From Bacteroides congonensis (GTDB lineage: Bacteria; Bacteroidota; Bacteroidia; Bacteroidales; Bacteroidaceae), in NCBI RefSeq assembly GCF_900130125.1, contig NZ_FQXY01000011.1:1-64000 (forward strand): a stretch of 64,000 bases of DNA, given 5' to 3'. The notes below the pieces were generated by a model. The model saw only the letters and a list, made by a program, of their open reading frames with translations, was not told where the DNA came from and ran no database searches. The position numbers were made by a program, and so were the translations under genes. Positions 7,692-15,962 of the stretch are shown here, piece after piece. The stretch's first letter is position 1, and every line of letters starts with the position of its first letter.

Positions 7692-9047
7692 ATGAACGTT
7701 TCATTACAAAACATTGACAAAGTAAGCGCAGAGCTTACTGTGAAGCTTGAGAAAGCCGATTATCAGGAGAAAGTAGACAAAGAGTTGAAATCACTCCGTC
7801 AGAAGGCGCAAATCCCGGGATTCCGTAAAGGCATGGTTCCGGTGAGCCTTATTAAAAAAATGTATGGTAAGTCTGTTATTGCAGAAGTAGTGAATAAAGC
7901 ACTGCAAGAAGCTGTTTACAATTATATTAAAGAAAATAAGGTGAACATGTTGGGCGAGCCGTTGCCTAACGAAGAAAAGCAACAGAATATTGATTTCGAT
8001 ACAATGGATGAATTCGATTTCGTATTCGACATCGCTTTGGCACCTGAATTCAAGGCTGAAGTAAGCGCTGAAGATAAAGTAGATTATTATACAATCGAAG
8101 TATCTGAAGAAATGATCGACAATCAGGTGAAGATGTACACTCAACGCACCGGTAAGTACGATAAGGTAGATGCTTACGAAGATAACGACATGCTGAAAGG
8201 TCTGTTGGCACAGTTGGACGAAGAAGGTAACACGAAAGAAGGCGGTATTCAGGTAGAAGGTGCGGTAATGATGCCTTCTTATATGAAGAACGACGATCAG
8301 AAAGCTATCTTCGCTAATGCAAAGGTGAACGATGTATTGGTATTCAACCCGAATGTTGCTTATGACGGAAACGCTGCCGAGCTGGGTTCTTTGTTGAAGA
8401 TTGACAAGGAAATCGCGAAAGACGTGAAGTCTGATTTCAGCTTCCAGGTAGAAGAAATCACTCGCTTTGTTCCGGGTGAACTGACTCAGGAAGTGTTCGA
8501 CCAGGCATTCGGTGAAGGTGTTGTGAAGACTGAAGAAGAATTCCGCGCTAAAATCAAAGAAGAAATTGCGGCAAGATTCGTTGCCGACAGCGATTATAAG
8601 TTCTTGATTGACATTCGTAAAGTGATGATGGATAAAGTAGGTAAGCTGGAATTTTCCGACGCATTGCTGAAACGCATCATGTTGCTGAACAACGAAGAGA
8701 AAGGCGAAGAATATGTAGCTGAAAACTATGATAAGAGCATCGAAGAACTGACTTGGCACCTGATTAAGGAACAGTTGGTAGAATCCAACGACATCAAGGT
8801 GGAACAAGAAGATGTTCTGAAGATGGCAAAAGACACAACGAAGGCGCAGTTTGCTCAATACGGCATGCTGTCTGTTCCCGAAGATGTGCTTGACAACTAT
8901 GCACAGGAGATGTTGAAGAAGAAAGAAACTATCAACAACCTGGTGAGCCGTGTTGTAGATGTGAAGTTGGCTGCTGCCCTGAAAGCACAGGTAACTTTGG
9001 AAAACAAGAACGTTTCTATCGAAGAATTCAATAAGATGTTTGAATAA
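7692..9047 (+). CDS. tig: Trigger factor
   Basis: Trigger factor is the ribosome-bound chaperone that meets nascent chains at the exit tunnel. The 451-residue protein has the N-terminal ribosome-binding domain with the signature GFRKGMVPVSLIKK (about residues 42-55), a variable central region in place of a clear canonical FKBP domain, and a long helical, acidic C-terminal arm. The weak central PPIase domain is usual for Bacteroidetes. A terminator separates it from clpP, but the order tig-clpP-clpX is a widely conserved proteostasis cluster. Confidence 0.94.
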   Translation: MNVSLQNIDKVSAELTVKLEKADYQEKVDKELKSLRQKAQIPGFRKGMVPVSLIKKMYGKSVIAEVVNKALQEAVYNYIKENKVNMLGEPLPNEEKQQNIDFDTMDEFDFVFDIALAPEFKAEVSAEDKVDYYTIEVSEEMIDNQVKMYTQRTGKYDKVDAYEDNDMLKGLLAQLDEEGNTKEGGIQVEGAVMMPSYMKNDDQKAIFANAKVNDVLVFNPNVAYDGNAAELGSLLKIDKEIAKDVKSDFSFQVEEITRFVPGELTQEVFDQAFGEGVVKTEEEFRAKIKEEIAARFVADSDYKFLIDIRKVMMDKVGKLEFSDALLKRIMLLNNEEKGEEYVAENYDKSIEELTWHLIKEQLVESNDIKVEQEDVLKMAKDTTKAQFAQYGMLSVPEDVLDNYAQEMLKKKETINNLVSRVVDVKLAAALKAQVTLENKNVSIEEFNKMFE

Positions 9048-9078
9048 TCGTTCGGTTGAACAGCATATAATGTCACAG

Positions 9079-9119
9079 AAACACAGAGTTTTTATAAAAT
9101 TATAACTCTGTGTTTTTTT
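9079..9119 (+). terminator. Terminator after tig
   Basis: AACACAGAGTT pairs with AACTCTGTGTT and is followed by seven T residues. Confidence 0.85.
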
Positions 9120-9189
9120 GTGTCTCTGTATTCTTTTTCGTTTCTTTGTACTTACGTTTATTTTAAATTTTAAGAAAGGAACAATTAAC

Positions 9190-9852
9190 ATGGATGATTT
9201 TAGAAAATACGCAACCAAGCATTTAGGAATGAATGGCATGGTATTGGATGATGTGATTAAATCGCAGGCCGGGTATTTGAATCCCTATATTCTGGAAGAA
9301 AGGCAGTTGAACGTAACTCAACTCGACGTTTTCTCACGCTTGATGATGGATCGCATCATTTTTCTGGGTACCCAGGTAGATGACTATACGGCAAATACGC
9401 TTCAGGCACAGTTGCTGTATCTGGATTCTGTAGATCCGGGCAAGGACATTTCTATTTATATCAACTCTCCGGGCGGAAGTGTATATGCCGGACTGGGCAT
9501 TTATGACACGATGCAGTTTATTTCCAGTGATGTTGCCACCATCTGTACAGGTATGGCGGCTTCGATGGCGGCTGTATTGCTGGTAGCCGGTGCCGAAGGC
9601 AAACGTTCTGCGTTGCCCCACTCACGCGTGATGATCCACCAACCGATGGGCGGTGCGCAGGGACAGGCTTCGGACATTGAAATCACGGCTCGTGAGATTC
9701 AGAAATTGAAGAAAGAACTTTATACAATCATCGCCGATCACTCGCATACTGACTTTGATAAGGTATGGGCGGATTCAGACCGCGACTACTGGATGACAGC
9801 GCAGGAAGCGAAAGAATATGGTATGATTGATGAGGTATTGATTAAGAAATAA
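9190..9852 (+). CDS. clpP: ATP-dependent Clp protease proteolytic subunit
   Basis: ClpP is the serine-protease barrel of the ClpXP machine. From the ATG at 9190 the protein is 220 residues, with the catalytic triad Ser125 (GMAASMAA), His150 (MIHQP) and Asp199 (RDYWM). An upstream in-frame extension from 9118 is ignored because it would start inside the tig terminator and code for an atypical N-terminus. AAGAAAGGA eight bases before the ATG resembles a ribosome-binding site. The gene is followed two bases later by clpX, so the pair is almost certainly one operon. Confidence 0.97.
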   Translation: MDDFRKYATKHLGMNGMVLDDVIKSQAGYLNPYILEERQLNVTQLDVFSRLMMDRIIFLGTQVDDYTANTLQAQLLYLDSVDPGKDISIYINSPGGSVYAGLGIYDTMQFISSDVATICTGMAASMAAVLLVAGAEGKRSALPHSRVMIHQPMGGAQGQASDIEITAREIQKLKKELYTIIADHSHTDFDKVWADSDRDYWMTAQEAKEYGMIDEVLIKK

Positions 9853-9854
9853 AA

Positions 9855-11099
9855 ATGGCTGATTCAAGAACAAAGAAAAAGTGTAGCTTCTGCGGCAGGT
9901 CGGAGAATGAAGTCGGATTCCTGATTACGGGAATGAACGGTTACATCTGCGACAGTTGCGCTACCCAGGCTTATGAGATTACTCAGGAAGCTCTGGGTGA
10001 GGGCAAGAAAAGCGCCGGAGCTACCAAACTCAATTTAAAGGAACTGCCCAAGCCGGTAGAAATCAAGAAATTCATCGACCAGTATGTAATCGGACAGGAC
10101 GACGCGAAACGTTTCCTTTCCGTATCGGTCTACAACCATTATAAACGCCTGTTGCAAAAAGACAACAGTGATGATGTGGAGATTGAAAAGTCTAACATCA
10201 TTATGGTGGGTAGCACCGGAACGGGAAAGACATTGCTGGCGCGTACCATTGCCAAGTTGTTGCACGTACCGTTTACGATTGTGGACGCTACGGTGTTGAC
10301 GGAAGCCGGTTATGTGGGCGAAGATATTGAAAGTATTCTTACCCGTCTGCTTCAGGTAGCCGATTATAATGTGGCGGAAGCGGAACAGGGTATTGTGTTT
10401 ATCGACGAAATCGACAAGATTGCCCGTAAAGGTGATAATCCTTCCATCACTCGCGACGTGAGCGGTGAAGGCGTGCAACAGGGATTGCTGAAATTGCTCG
10501 AAGGTTCAGTGGTGAATGTTCCTCCCCAGGGCGGACGCAAGCACCCCGACCAGAAGATGATTCCGGTGAATACCAAGAATATCCTCTTTATCTGTGGCGG
10601 TGCTTTCGACGGCATCGAGAAGAAAATCGCGCAGCGGTTGAATACGCACGTCGTAGGTTATACGGCTTCGCAGAAAACAGCGACGGTAGACAAGAATAAC
10701 ATGATGCAGTACATCGCTCCCCAGGATTTGAAGTCATTCGGACTGATTCCCGAAATTATCGGACGTCTTCCGGTGCTGACTTACCTCAATCCGCTGGATC
10801 GTGAAGCGCTCCGTGCTATCCTTACCGAACCGAAAAACTCTATCATCAAACAGTATATCAAACTGTTTGAAATGGATAACATCAAGCTGACATTCCAGGA
10901 TGCTGTCTTCGAGTATATCGTGGACAAGGCGGTGGAATACAAGCTCGGTGCCCGTGGATTGCGCTCTATTGTGGAAACAATCATGATGGATGTCATGTTT
11001 GAAATCCCCTCGGAGAGTAAAAAAGAGTATGAGGTGACGCTGGATTACGCGAAACATCAACTGGAGAAAGCGAATATGGCACGACTACAAACCGCTTAA
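9855..11099 (+). CDS. clpX: Clp protease ATP-binding subunit ClpX
   Basis: ClpX is the AAA+ unfoldase that recognises tagged substrates and feeds them to ClpP. The 414-residue protein opens with a four-cysteine zinc-binding domain (CSFC at about 10-13, CDSC at about 33-36). It then has Walker A GSTGTGKT (near residue 117), Walker B FIDEIDK and sensor residues in a typical AAA+ domain. The start lies two bases after the clpP stop. Length and domain order are standard. Confidence 0.97.
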   Translation: MADSRTKKKCSFCGRSENEVGFLITGMNGYICDSCATQAYEITQEALGEGKKSAGATKLNLKELPKPVEIKKFIDQYVIGQDDAKRFLSVSVYNHYKRLLQKDNSDDVEIEKSNIIMVGSTGTGKTLLARTIAKLLHVPFTIVDATVLTEAGYVGEDIESILTRLLQVADYNVAEAEQGIVFIDEIDKIARKGDNPSITRDVSGEGVQQGLLKLLEGSVVNVPPQGGRKHPDQKMIPVNTKNILFICGGAFDGIEKKIAQRLNTHVVGYTASQKTATVDKNNMMQYIAPQDLKSFGLIPEIIGRLPVLTYLNPLDREALRAILTEPKNSIIKQYIKLFEMDNIKLTFQDAVFEYIVDKAVEYKLGARGLRSIVETIMMDVMFEIPSESKKEYEVTLDYAKHQLEKANMARLQTA

Positions 11100-11167
11100 A
11101 ATCAGAGCGTAAGGCGACAAAAAATGATTGTTACTGTATTTTCTTGAAAATATTAGTCACATTTTGC

Positions 11168-11197
11168 TTGGTAATTACGAAGTTGTTTATAACTTTG
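11168..11197 (+). promoter_or_regulatory. Promoter of recQ
   Basis: TTG at 11168-11170 and TAACTTTG at 11190-11197 are spaced by 19 bases, about 70 bases before the recQ start codon. Confidence 0.6.
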
Positions 11198-11267
11198 TTT
11201 GGCTCTCTTGAAAAAGAGGGCTTACTTAAAGTTGAACCATGAACTGAATAAAACAACCTAAGTTAAG

Positions 11268-13448
11268 ATGGCAGGGAAGATTAATTTAACAAATGAACTG
11301 AAGAAGTATTTCGGATTTAATAAGTTCAAAGGAACTCAGGAGGCAATCATTCAGAATTTGCTCAGTGGTAGAGATACCTTTGTGCTGATGCCTACCGGTG
11401 GCGGGAAATCTTTGTGCTATCAGTTACCTTCACTCTTGATGGAAGGTACGGCTATTGTAATTTCTCCGCTTATTGCGTTGATGAAGAATCAGGTGGATGC
11501 CATGCGTAATTTCAGTGAAGAAGACGGCATTGCCCATTTTATCAATTCTTCGTTGAATAAAGGTGCGATAGACCAAGTGAAAACGGATATCCTTGCCGGA
11601 AAGACAAAATTGCTATATGTGGCACCGGAGTCTCTGACGAAGGAAGAAAACGTAGAATTTTTGCGCTCAGTGAAGATTTCGTTCTACGCGGTAGATGAAG
11701 CTCACTGTATTTCTGAATGGGGACATGACTTCCGGCCTGAATACCGTCGGATCCGGCCTATTATCAATGAAATTGGAAAAGCTCCGTTGATCGCGCTTAC
11801 TGCGACGGCAACGCCAAAGGTACAGCATGATATCCAGAAAAACTTGGGAATGGTAGATGCCCAAGTATTCAAATCTTCGTTCAACCGCCCGAACCTATAT
11901 TATGAGGTACGCGCGAAGACTGCCAATATCGACCGGGATATAATCAAGTTCATCAAGAACAATCCGGAGAAATCAGGTATCATCTATTGCCTGAGCCGGA
12001 AAAGAGTGGAAGAACTTGCTCAAATCCTTCAGGCGAATGGCGTAAATGCGCGCCCGTATCATGCGGGGATGGATTCGTTGACGAGAACCAAGAATCAGGA
12101 TGACTTCCTGATGGAAAAGGTGGACGTCATTGTGGCTACTATTGCTTTCGGTATGGGAATAGACAAGCCCGACGTGCGGTTTGTGATTCACTACGATATT
12201 CCGAAGAGTCTGGAAGGATATTACCAGGAGACAGGACGCGCCGGACGAGATGGTGGTGAAGGTCAGTGCATAACCTTTTATACAAACAAAGACCTGCAGA
12301 AGCTCGAGAAGTTCATGCAGGGAAAACCTGTGGCAGAGCAGGAAATTGGAAAGCAGCTTCTGTTGGAAACCGCTGCTTATGCCGAATCTTCCGTATGCCG
12401 GCGCAAGACGTTGCTGCATTATTTCGGCGAAGAATATACGGAGGAGAATTGTGGAAATTGTGACAACTGTTTAAACCCTAAGAAACAAGTGGAGGCTCAA
12501 GAATTATTGTGTACCGTGATTGAAGCGATTATCGCGGTGAAAGAAAATTTTAAAGCAGATTATATAATAGACATACTACAAGGTAAAGAAACTTCGGAAG
12601 TACAGGCACATTTGCATGAAGACCTTGAGGTTTTCGGTTCCGGTATGGGTGAAGAGGACAAAACATGGAATGCGGTGATTCGTCAGGCTTTGATAGCGGG
12701 TTACTTGAGCAAGGATGTGGAACATTACGGACTCCTGAAAGTGACGGAGGAAGGGCATAAGTTCCTGAAGAAGCCGAAATCATTCAAGATTACAGAAGAC
12801 AACGACTTTGAAGAGACTGAAGAAGAAGCACCGGCACGTGGCGGAGGTTCTTGTGCGGTAGACCCGGCTCTTTATTCAATGTTGAAGGACTTGCGGAAGA
12901 AGCTCTCGAAGAAACTGGAAGTTCCGCCTTATGTAATTTTTCAGGATCCGTCTTTGGAAGCGATGGCTACTATCTATCCGGTGACACTGGATGAACTGCA
13001 AAATATCCCCGGTGTAGGTGCCGGAAAGGCAAAACGCTACGGCGAAGAGTTCTGTAAACTGATTAAGCGCCACTGCGAAGAGAATGAGATAGAGCGCCCT
13101 GAAGACTTGCGCGTACGTACCGTTGCCAATAAGTCGAAGATGAAAGTGGCTATCATTCAGGCTATTGACCGCAAGGTGGCGTTGGATGACATCGCTCTTT
13201 CCAAAGGAATCGAGTTCGGCGAATTGCTGGACGAAGTGGAAGCGATTGTTTATTCGGGAACGAAACTGAATATCGATTATTTCCTGGAAGAAATCATGGA
13301 CGAAGACCATATGCTCGATATCTACGATTATTTCAAGGAATCTACCACAGATAAGATTGACGATGCGCTTGATGAATTGGGCGACGACTTCACGGAAGAA
13401 GAAGTTCGCTTGGTACGTATCAAGTTCATCTCTGAAATGGCTAATTAA
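11268..13448 (+). CDS. recQ: ATP-dependent DNA helicase RecQ
   Basis: RecQ is a 3'-5' DNA helicase acting in recombinational repair and replication-fork processing. The 726-residue protein has Walker A PTGGGKS near residue 45, the DEAH box within the RecQ-specific loop near residue 143, and QETGRAGRDG near residue 317. It continues with a cysteine zinc-binding segment (CRR...CGNCDNC, about 375-405), a winged-helix RQC region and an HRDC domain (about 540-620). A further 100-residue acidic helical tail makes it longer than the roughly 610-residue E. coli protein. A similar HTH-type tail is known in other Bacteroidetes RecQ proteins. An integrated element begins 36 bases after its stop. Confidence 0.96.
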   Translation: MAGKINLTNELKKYFGFNKFKGTQEAIIQNLLSGRDTFVLMPTGGGKSLCYQLPSLLMEGTAIVISPLIALMKNQVDAMRNFSEEDGIAHFINSSLNKGAIDQVKTDILAGKTKLLYVAPESLTKEENVEFLRSVKISFYAVDEAHCISEWGHDFRPEYRRIRPIINEIGKAPLIALTATATPKVQHDIQKNLGMVDAQVFKSSFNRPNLYYEVRAKTANIDRDIIKFIKNNPEKSGIIYCLSRKRVEELAQILQANGVNARPYHAGMDSLTRTKNQDDFLMEKVDVIVATIAFGMGIDKPDVRFVIHYDIPKSLEGYYQETGRAGRDGGEGQCITFYTNKDLQKLEKFMQGKPVAEQEIGKQLLLETAAYAESSVCRRKTLLHYFGEEYTEENCGNCDNCLNPKKQVEAQELLCTVIEAIIAVKENFKADYIIDILQGKETSEVQAHLHEDLEVFGSGMGEEDKTWNAVIRQALIAGYLSKDVEHYGLLKVTEEGHKFLKKPKSFKITEDNDFEETEEEAPARGGGSCAVDPALYSMLKDLRKKLSKKLEVPPYVIFQDPSLEAMATIYPVTLDELQNIPGVGAGKAKRYGEEFCKLIKRHCEENEIERPEDLRVRTVANKSKMKVAIIQAIDRKVALDDIALSKGIEFGELLDEVEAIVYSGTKLNIDYFLEEIMDEDHMLDIYDYFKESTTDKIDDALDELGDDFTEEEVRLVRIKFISEMAN

Positions 13449-13483
13449 AAAAAAGCGAAAAAAATAGGCGTGCAGGTATGCTG

Positions 13484-13506
13484 TTTTGAATAAAAACTGT
13501 ATATTT
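13484..13506. repeat. attL: left 23-bp attachment repeat
   Basis: The repeat begins TTTTGAATAA and ends CTGTATATTT, and is identical over 23 bases to 30462-30484. It lies 36 bases after the recQ stop. Just outside it, GCGTGC (13468-13473) is the complement of GCACGC at 30485-30490, just outside the other copy, consistent with the two flanks having once been joined. Confidence 0.85.
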
Positions 13507-13669
13507 AGATTGGGTACTGTTTATCAGCAACTTACAAAGTTAGTTCCTCAAATTTGTACTTGTCTAGCCTTGTTTGAACGACACAAAGATAGGATTAATT
13601 ATGTATAAGGCATAATTTTGAGATTAGAATTTTAGTCTGTATTTAGATGTGACAATTCATATTTAGATA

Positions 13670-13705
13670 AAAAAAGCCAGCTATCATCTCGATAACTGGC
13701 TTTTA
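13670..13705. terminator. Terminator of the ParB-like gene
   Basis: AAAGCCAG and CTGGCTTT arms with an imperfect inner stem. Read on the minus strand it ends in seven T residues, right after the ParB-like gene. Confidence 0.75.
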
Positions 13706-13708
13706 ATT

Positions 13709-14647
13709 TTACTCATCAGTAGAAGTACTTTGAGATTGTGTGTATTGCTCGTAGAAATTGTTAAGAAGACGATTTATAATGGTCTCTTTGGTATCGCCAC
13801 CTCGCTGTCCTTTGGCTTTCTCTATCTGTTCTGCCTTCTCTTTGTTCAAACTTGAAAAGAACTTGACCAGATTGTCAATCGTAGCACCTTTTTGGTCATC
13901 GTCTGCTTCATCGTACTGATAGATAATCCAATCAATGAGAGTTCGACTTTTGAGAATCTCTTTAGAGAGGTGTTCTGCTGCTTTTAATAATCTTCTCCCC
14001 CTTTCCAATCCATTAGTTTTTCGTAATTTATCACTTATCTTACCCGCCATTGCATCTGCCATTACCTCTTTAGTAATACCCGCTTTAAACGTTCCCCATT
14101 TGGAAGCAGTGGGTAATGGATAACCTTCTTCGGTAAGCTCCACGATAAAATCAAGTAGCGGAAGCTTCTCTTTGCACGCCATTTTAGCCCCCTTAGGAAA
14201 GTCGCCTCCCTTCCAAGGATTTGTACAAATGTTAATTTCTGAAAACATTCTCGAGACTGCAATTTCTTCATTCAAAGCATAGATAAGATAGAACTCACCT
14301 TTGTACTTTTCTTCATCTTTTAAGTCCTTGTTAGCTTCCAGAAGATTTAGATGAGCTTTGTAACGGTGGTTTGCATCCACTAACACAACGTACCGGGCTG
14401 CATCAGCTTCACTAATGATTTCTCCCGTTTCAAAATCTACAATTTCCAATCCGGCTTCTATAACCTTCGTTGCATCCACTATGATAGCAGGAACTAACAT
14501 TCCATTTGCCTTCATGGACTTCATTTTGGCTTTAACCACCTTTTCGTCGAAGTTACGATTACCTGACAGCCTAGCTATCTTGAGTCCTTTACTGGCTAGC
14601 ACTGCTAGTGTTAAAACTTTAAGTGCTAATTCGTTTTTTTCGTTCAT
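13709..14647 (-). CDS. ParB/Sulfiredoxin-fold nuclease-like protein
   Basis: The 312-residue protein has a ParB N-terminal-like domain in its first 150 residues. The segment VDANHRYKAH (near residue 92) corresponds to the family box with conserved Asp, Asn, His and Arg. The C-terminal half is helical and charged and ends in a Ser/Thr/Gln-rich tail. Proteins with this fold act in plasmid or phage partition, transcription control or as nucleases. No ParA gene is next to it, which argues against a standard partition operon. It is the leftmost gene of the integrated element, reads toward attL and ends at a terminator. A -7-like box TAGCTTTG lies at 14710-14717 on the minus strand. Confidence 0.65.
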   Translation of the reverse strand: MNEKNELALKVLTLAVLASKGLKIARLSGNRNFDEKVVKAKMKSMKANGMLVPAIIVDATKVIEAGLEIVDFETGEIISEADAARYVVLVDANHRYKAHLNLLEANKDLKDEEKYKGEFYLIYALNEEIAVSRMFSEINICTNPWKGGDFPKGAKMACKEKLPLLDFIVELTEEGYPLPTASKWGTFKAGITKEVMADAMAGKISDKLRKTNGLERGRRLLKAAEHLSKEILKSRTLIDWIIYQYDEADDDQKGATIDNLVKFFSSLNKEKAEQIEKAKGQRGGDTKETIINRLLNNFYEQYTQSQSTSTDE

Positions 14648-14769
14648 AAATTATACCCATGCCTTTGGGATTTATTTTGGTATCTAGCACACCAGTTGTT
14701 TTATGGTGGCAAAGCTATATAGAAAGATTGACCTAGATTAGGAGGGATTGGTCATCTTTTGGCAGTATT

Positions 14770-15531
14770 TTATCCTAAGAAAGCATGAACTTTATCTAAT
14801 TCTCCCCTTATATATTCTTTCTTATCTTGTGCGGATATCCTTTCTTCATATTTATTTTTATTCGGTATTGGTATATTATATAGGCCCAACAAATCATATA
14901 GAAATGCTGCTTCTTCGTTTCTTATAGTCTTTACTTCTTTACTGAAAAAGGATGCATTTAATAAGTTCTTTCTCCAACAAGATAGTAATGTACCGATATA
15001 GTATTTACCATTCTCATTCAATAGGGCTTTCTCTCTCTGCATTAATTGTTTCAGTTTTATATCTAATATGCCAATAGGGTAAATTTCATTATTATCTTTA
15101 TCTATGTATGTGACAAACTTCTTTCCTTTGTTGAATTTAATGCAAAAGCCATAAAAAGGGGCAGTCCATTCCATATAATCCCGATATTGGTATGGATTAG
15201 ATAATAATATCATAAACAGTTTGTTGCATAATAATGATTTAATCATTGAGATTTGTTCAGTATCTATAATATGTTTCTTTTTCGATGTAATACTTTTAAG
15301 GGTTATTTGTTTATTCTCATGAATTAGATATAGAATTAGTTCACATAACTTTTTAATATTCGTTCTTTCATACTTAGACACTGTTTCAGTTGTAAATTGA
15401 AGTAAAAGCTTATCTGTATCATCATCATATTTGAGAATATTATACTTCTTAGCTAGTTTTATAATTATATCTTTCTTCTCTGGTTCTTGGGAAAATGACA
15501 TATCAATGAGACGTTGGCGCAATTTCTTCAT
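14770..15531 (-). CDS. Unknown protein of the integrated element
   Basis: I do not recognise this family. From the ATG at 15531 (starting MKKLRQRLIDMSF) the product is 253 residues. A longer frame reaches 15633 but its N-terminus is hydrophobic and unlike the rest, and a -7-like TAAATTTG at 15567-15574 would lie inside it. The protein is lysine-rich, with helical N-terminal and C-terminal parts and a central beta-like segment (about 135-175) rich in aromatic residues. It has no signal peptide, membrane span or obvious catalytic motif. Base composition is strongly AT-rich, as in the rest of the element. Confidence 0.55.
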   Translation of the reverse strand: MKKLRQRLIDMSFSQEPEKKDIIIKLAKKYNILKYDDDTDKLLLQFTTETVSKYERTNIKKLCELILYLIHENKQITLKSITSKKKHIIDTEQISMIKSLLCNKLFMILLSNPYQYRDYMEWTAPFYGFCIKFNKGKKFVTYIDKDNNEIYPIGILDIKLKQLMQREKALLNENGKYYIGTLLSCWRKNLLNASFFSKEVKTIRNEEAAFLYDLLGLYNIPIPNKNKYEERISAQDKKEYIRGELDKVHAFLG

Positions 15532-15828
15532 GGTATTATCTTTTAAAATCAATGACTGCAAAGAAACAAATTTATCCAATATTCCAGTCCACTGTATTAT
15601 AAAAAAATAAGGCAGTAAATATATGTTTGTCATATAGCATATTATTGGCTATTATAATAACTTTAAAGAAGGTAAAACGAATATGGCAATTATAAATCAG
15701 GAGAATAAAAGGATTCTTTAATGTTAACTTAGTTTATAGCCTACAAGAAAATATGTGTGAATAAACATTATTTTAGGCAATATAAACACGAAAATAGTAA
15801 CATATGCAATAAGTAAATATAATACGAC

Positions 15829-15859
15829 TTGCATTTAAATGTTATAATATGTAATTTTG
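15829..15859 (+). promoter_or_regulatory. Promoter of the 15963 lipoprotein gene
   Basis: TTG (15829-15831), 20 bases, then TAATTTTG (15852-15859). The predicted transcript has a leader of about 97 bases with a small hairpin (TATTGAT with ATCAATA). Confidence 0.65.
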
Positions 15860-15962
15860 TGATTGGAAATGTTATTGATGTATATCAATAGAGTAAAACA
15901 ACGATTACTGAAACAATATCTTTAATAGACATCCAAAGAAAATATTTTTATTGAATTACGAT

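Noticed and set aside
7791..9239. 482-codon open frame on the minus strand opposite tig and the clpP start
   Set aside because: It lies antisense to a well-conserved gene and crosses a terminator, with Phe/His/Gln-rich composition typical of shadow frames of Bacteroides genes.
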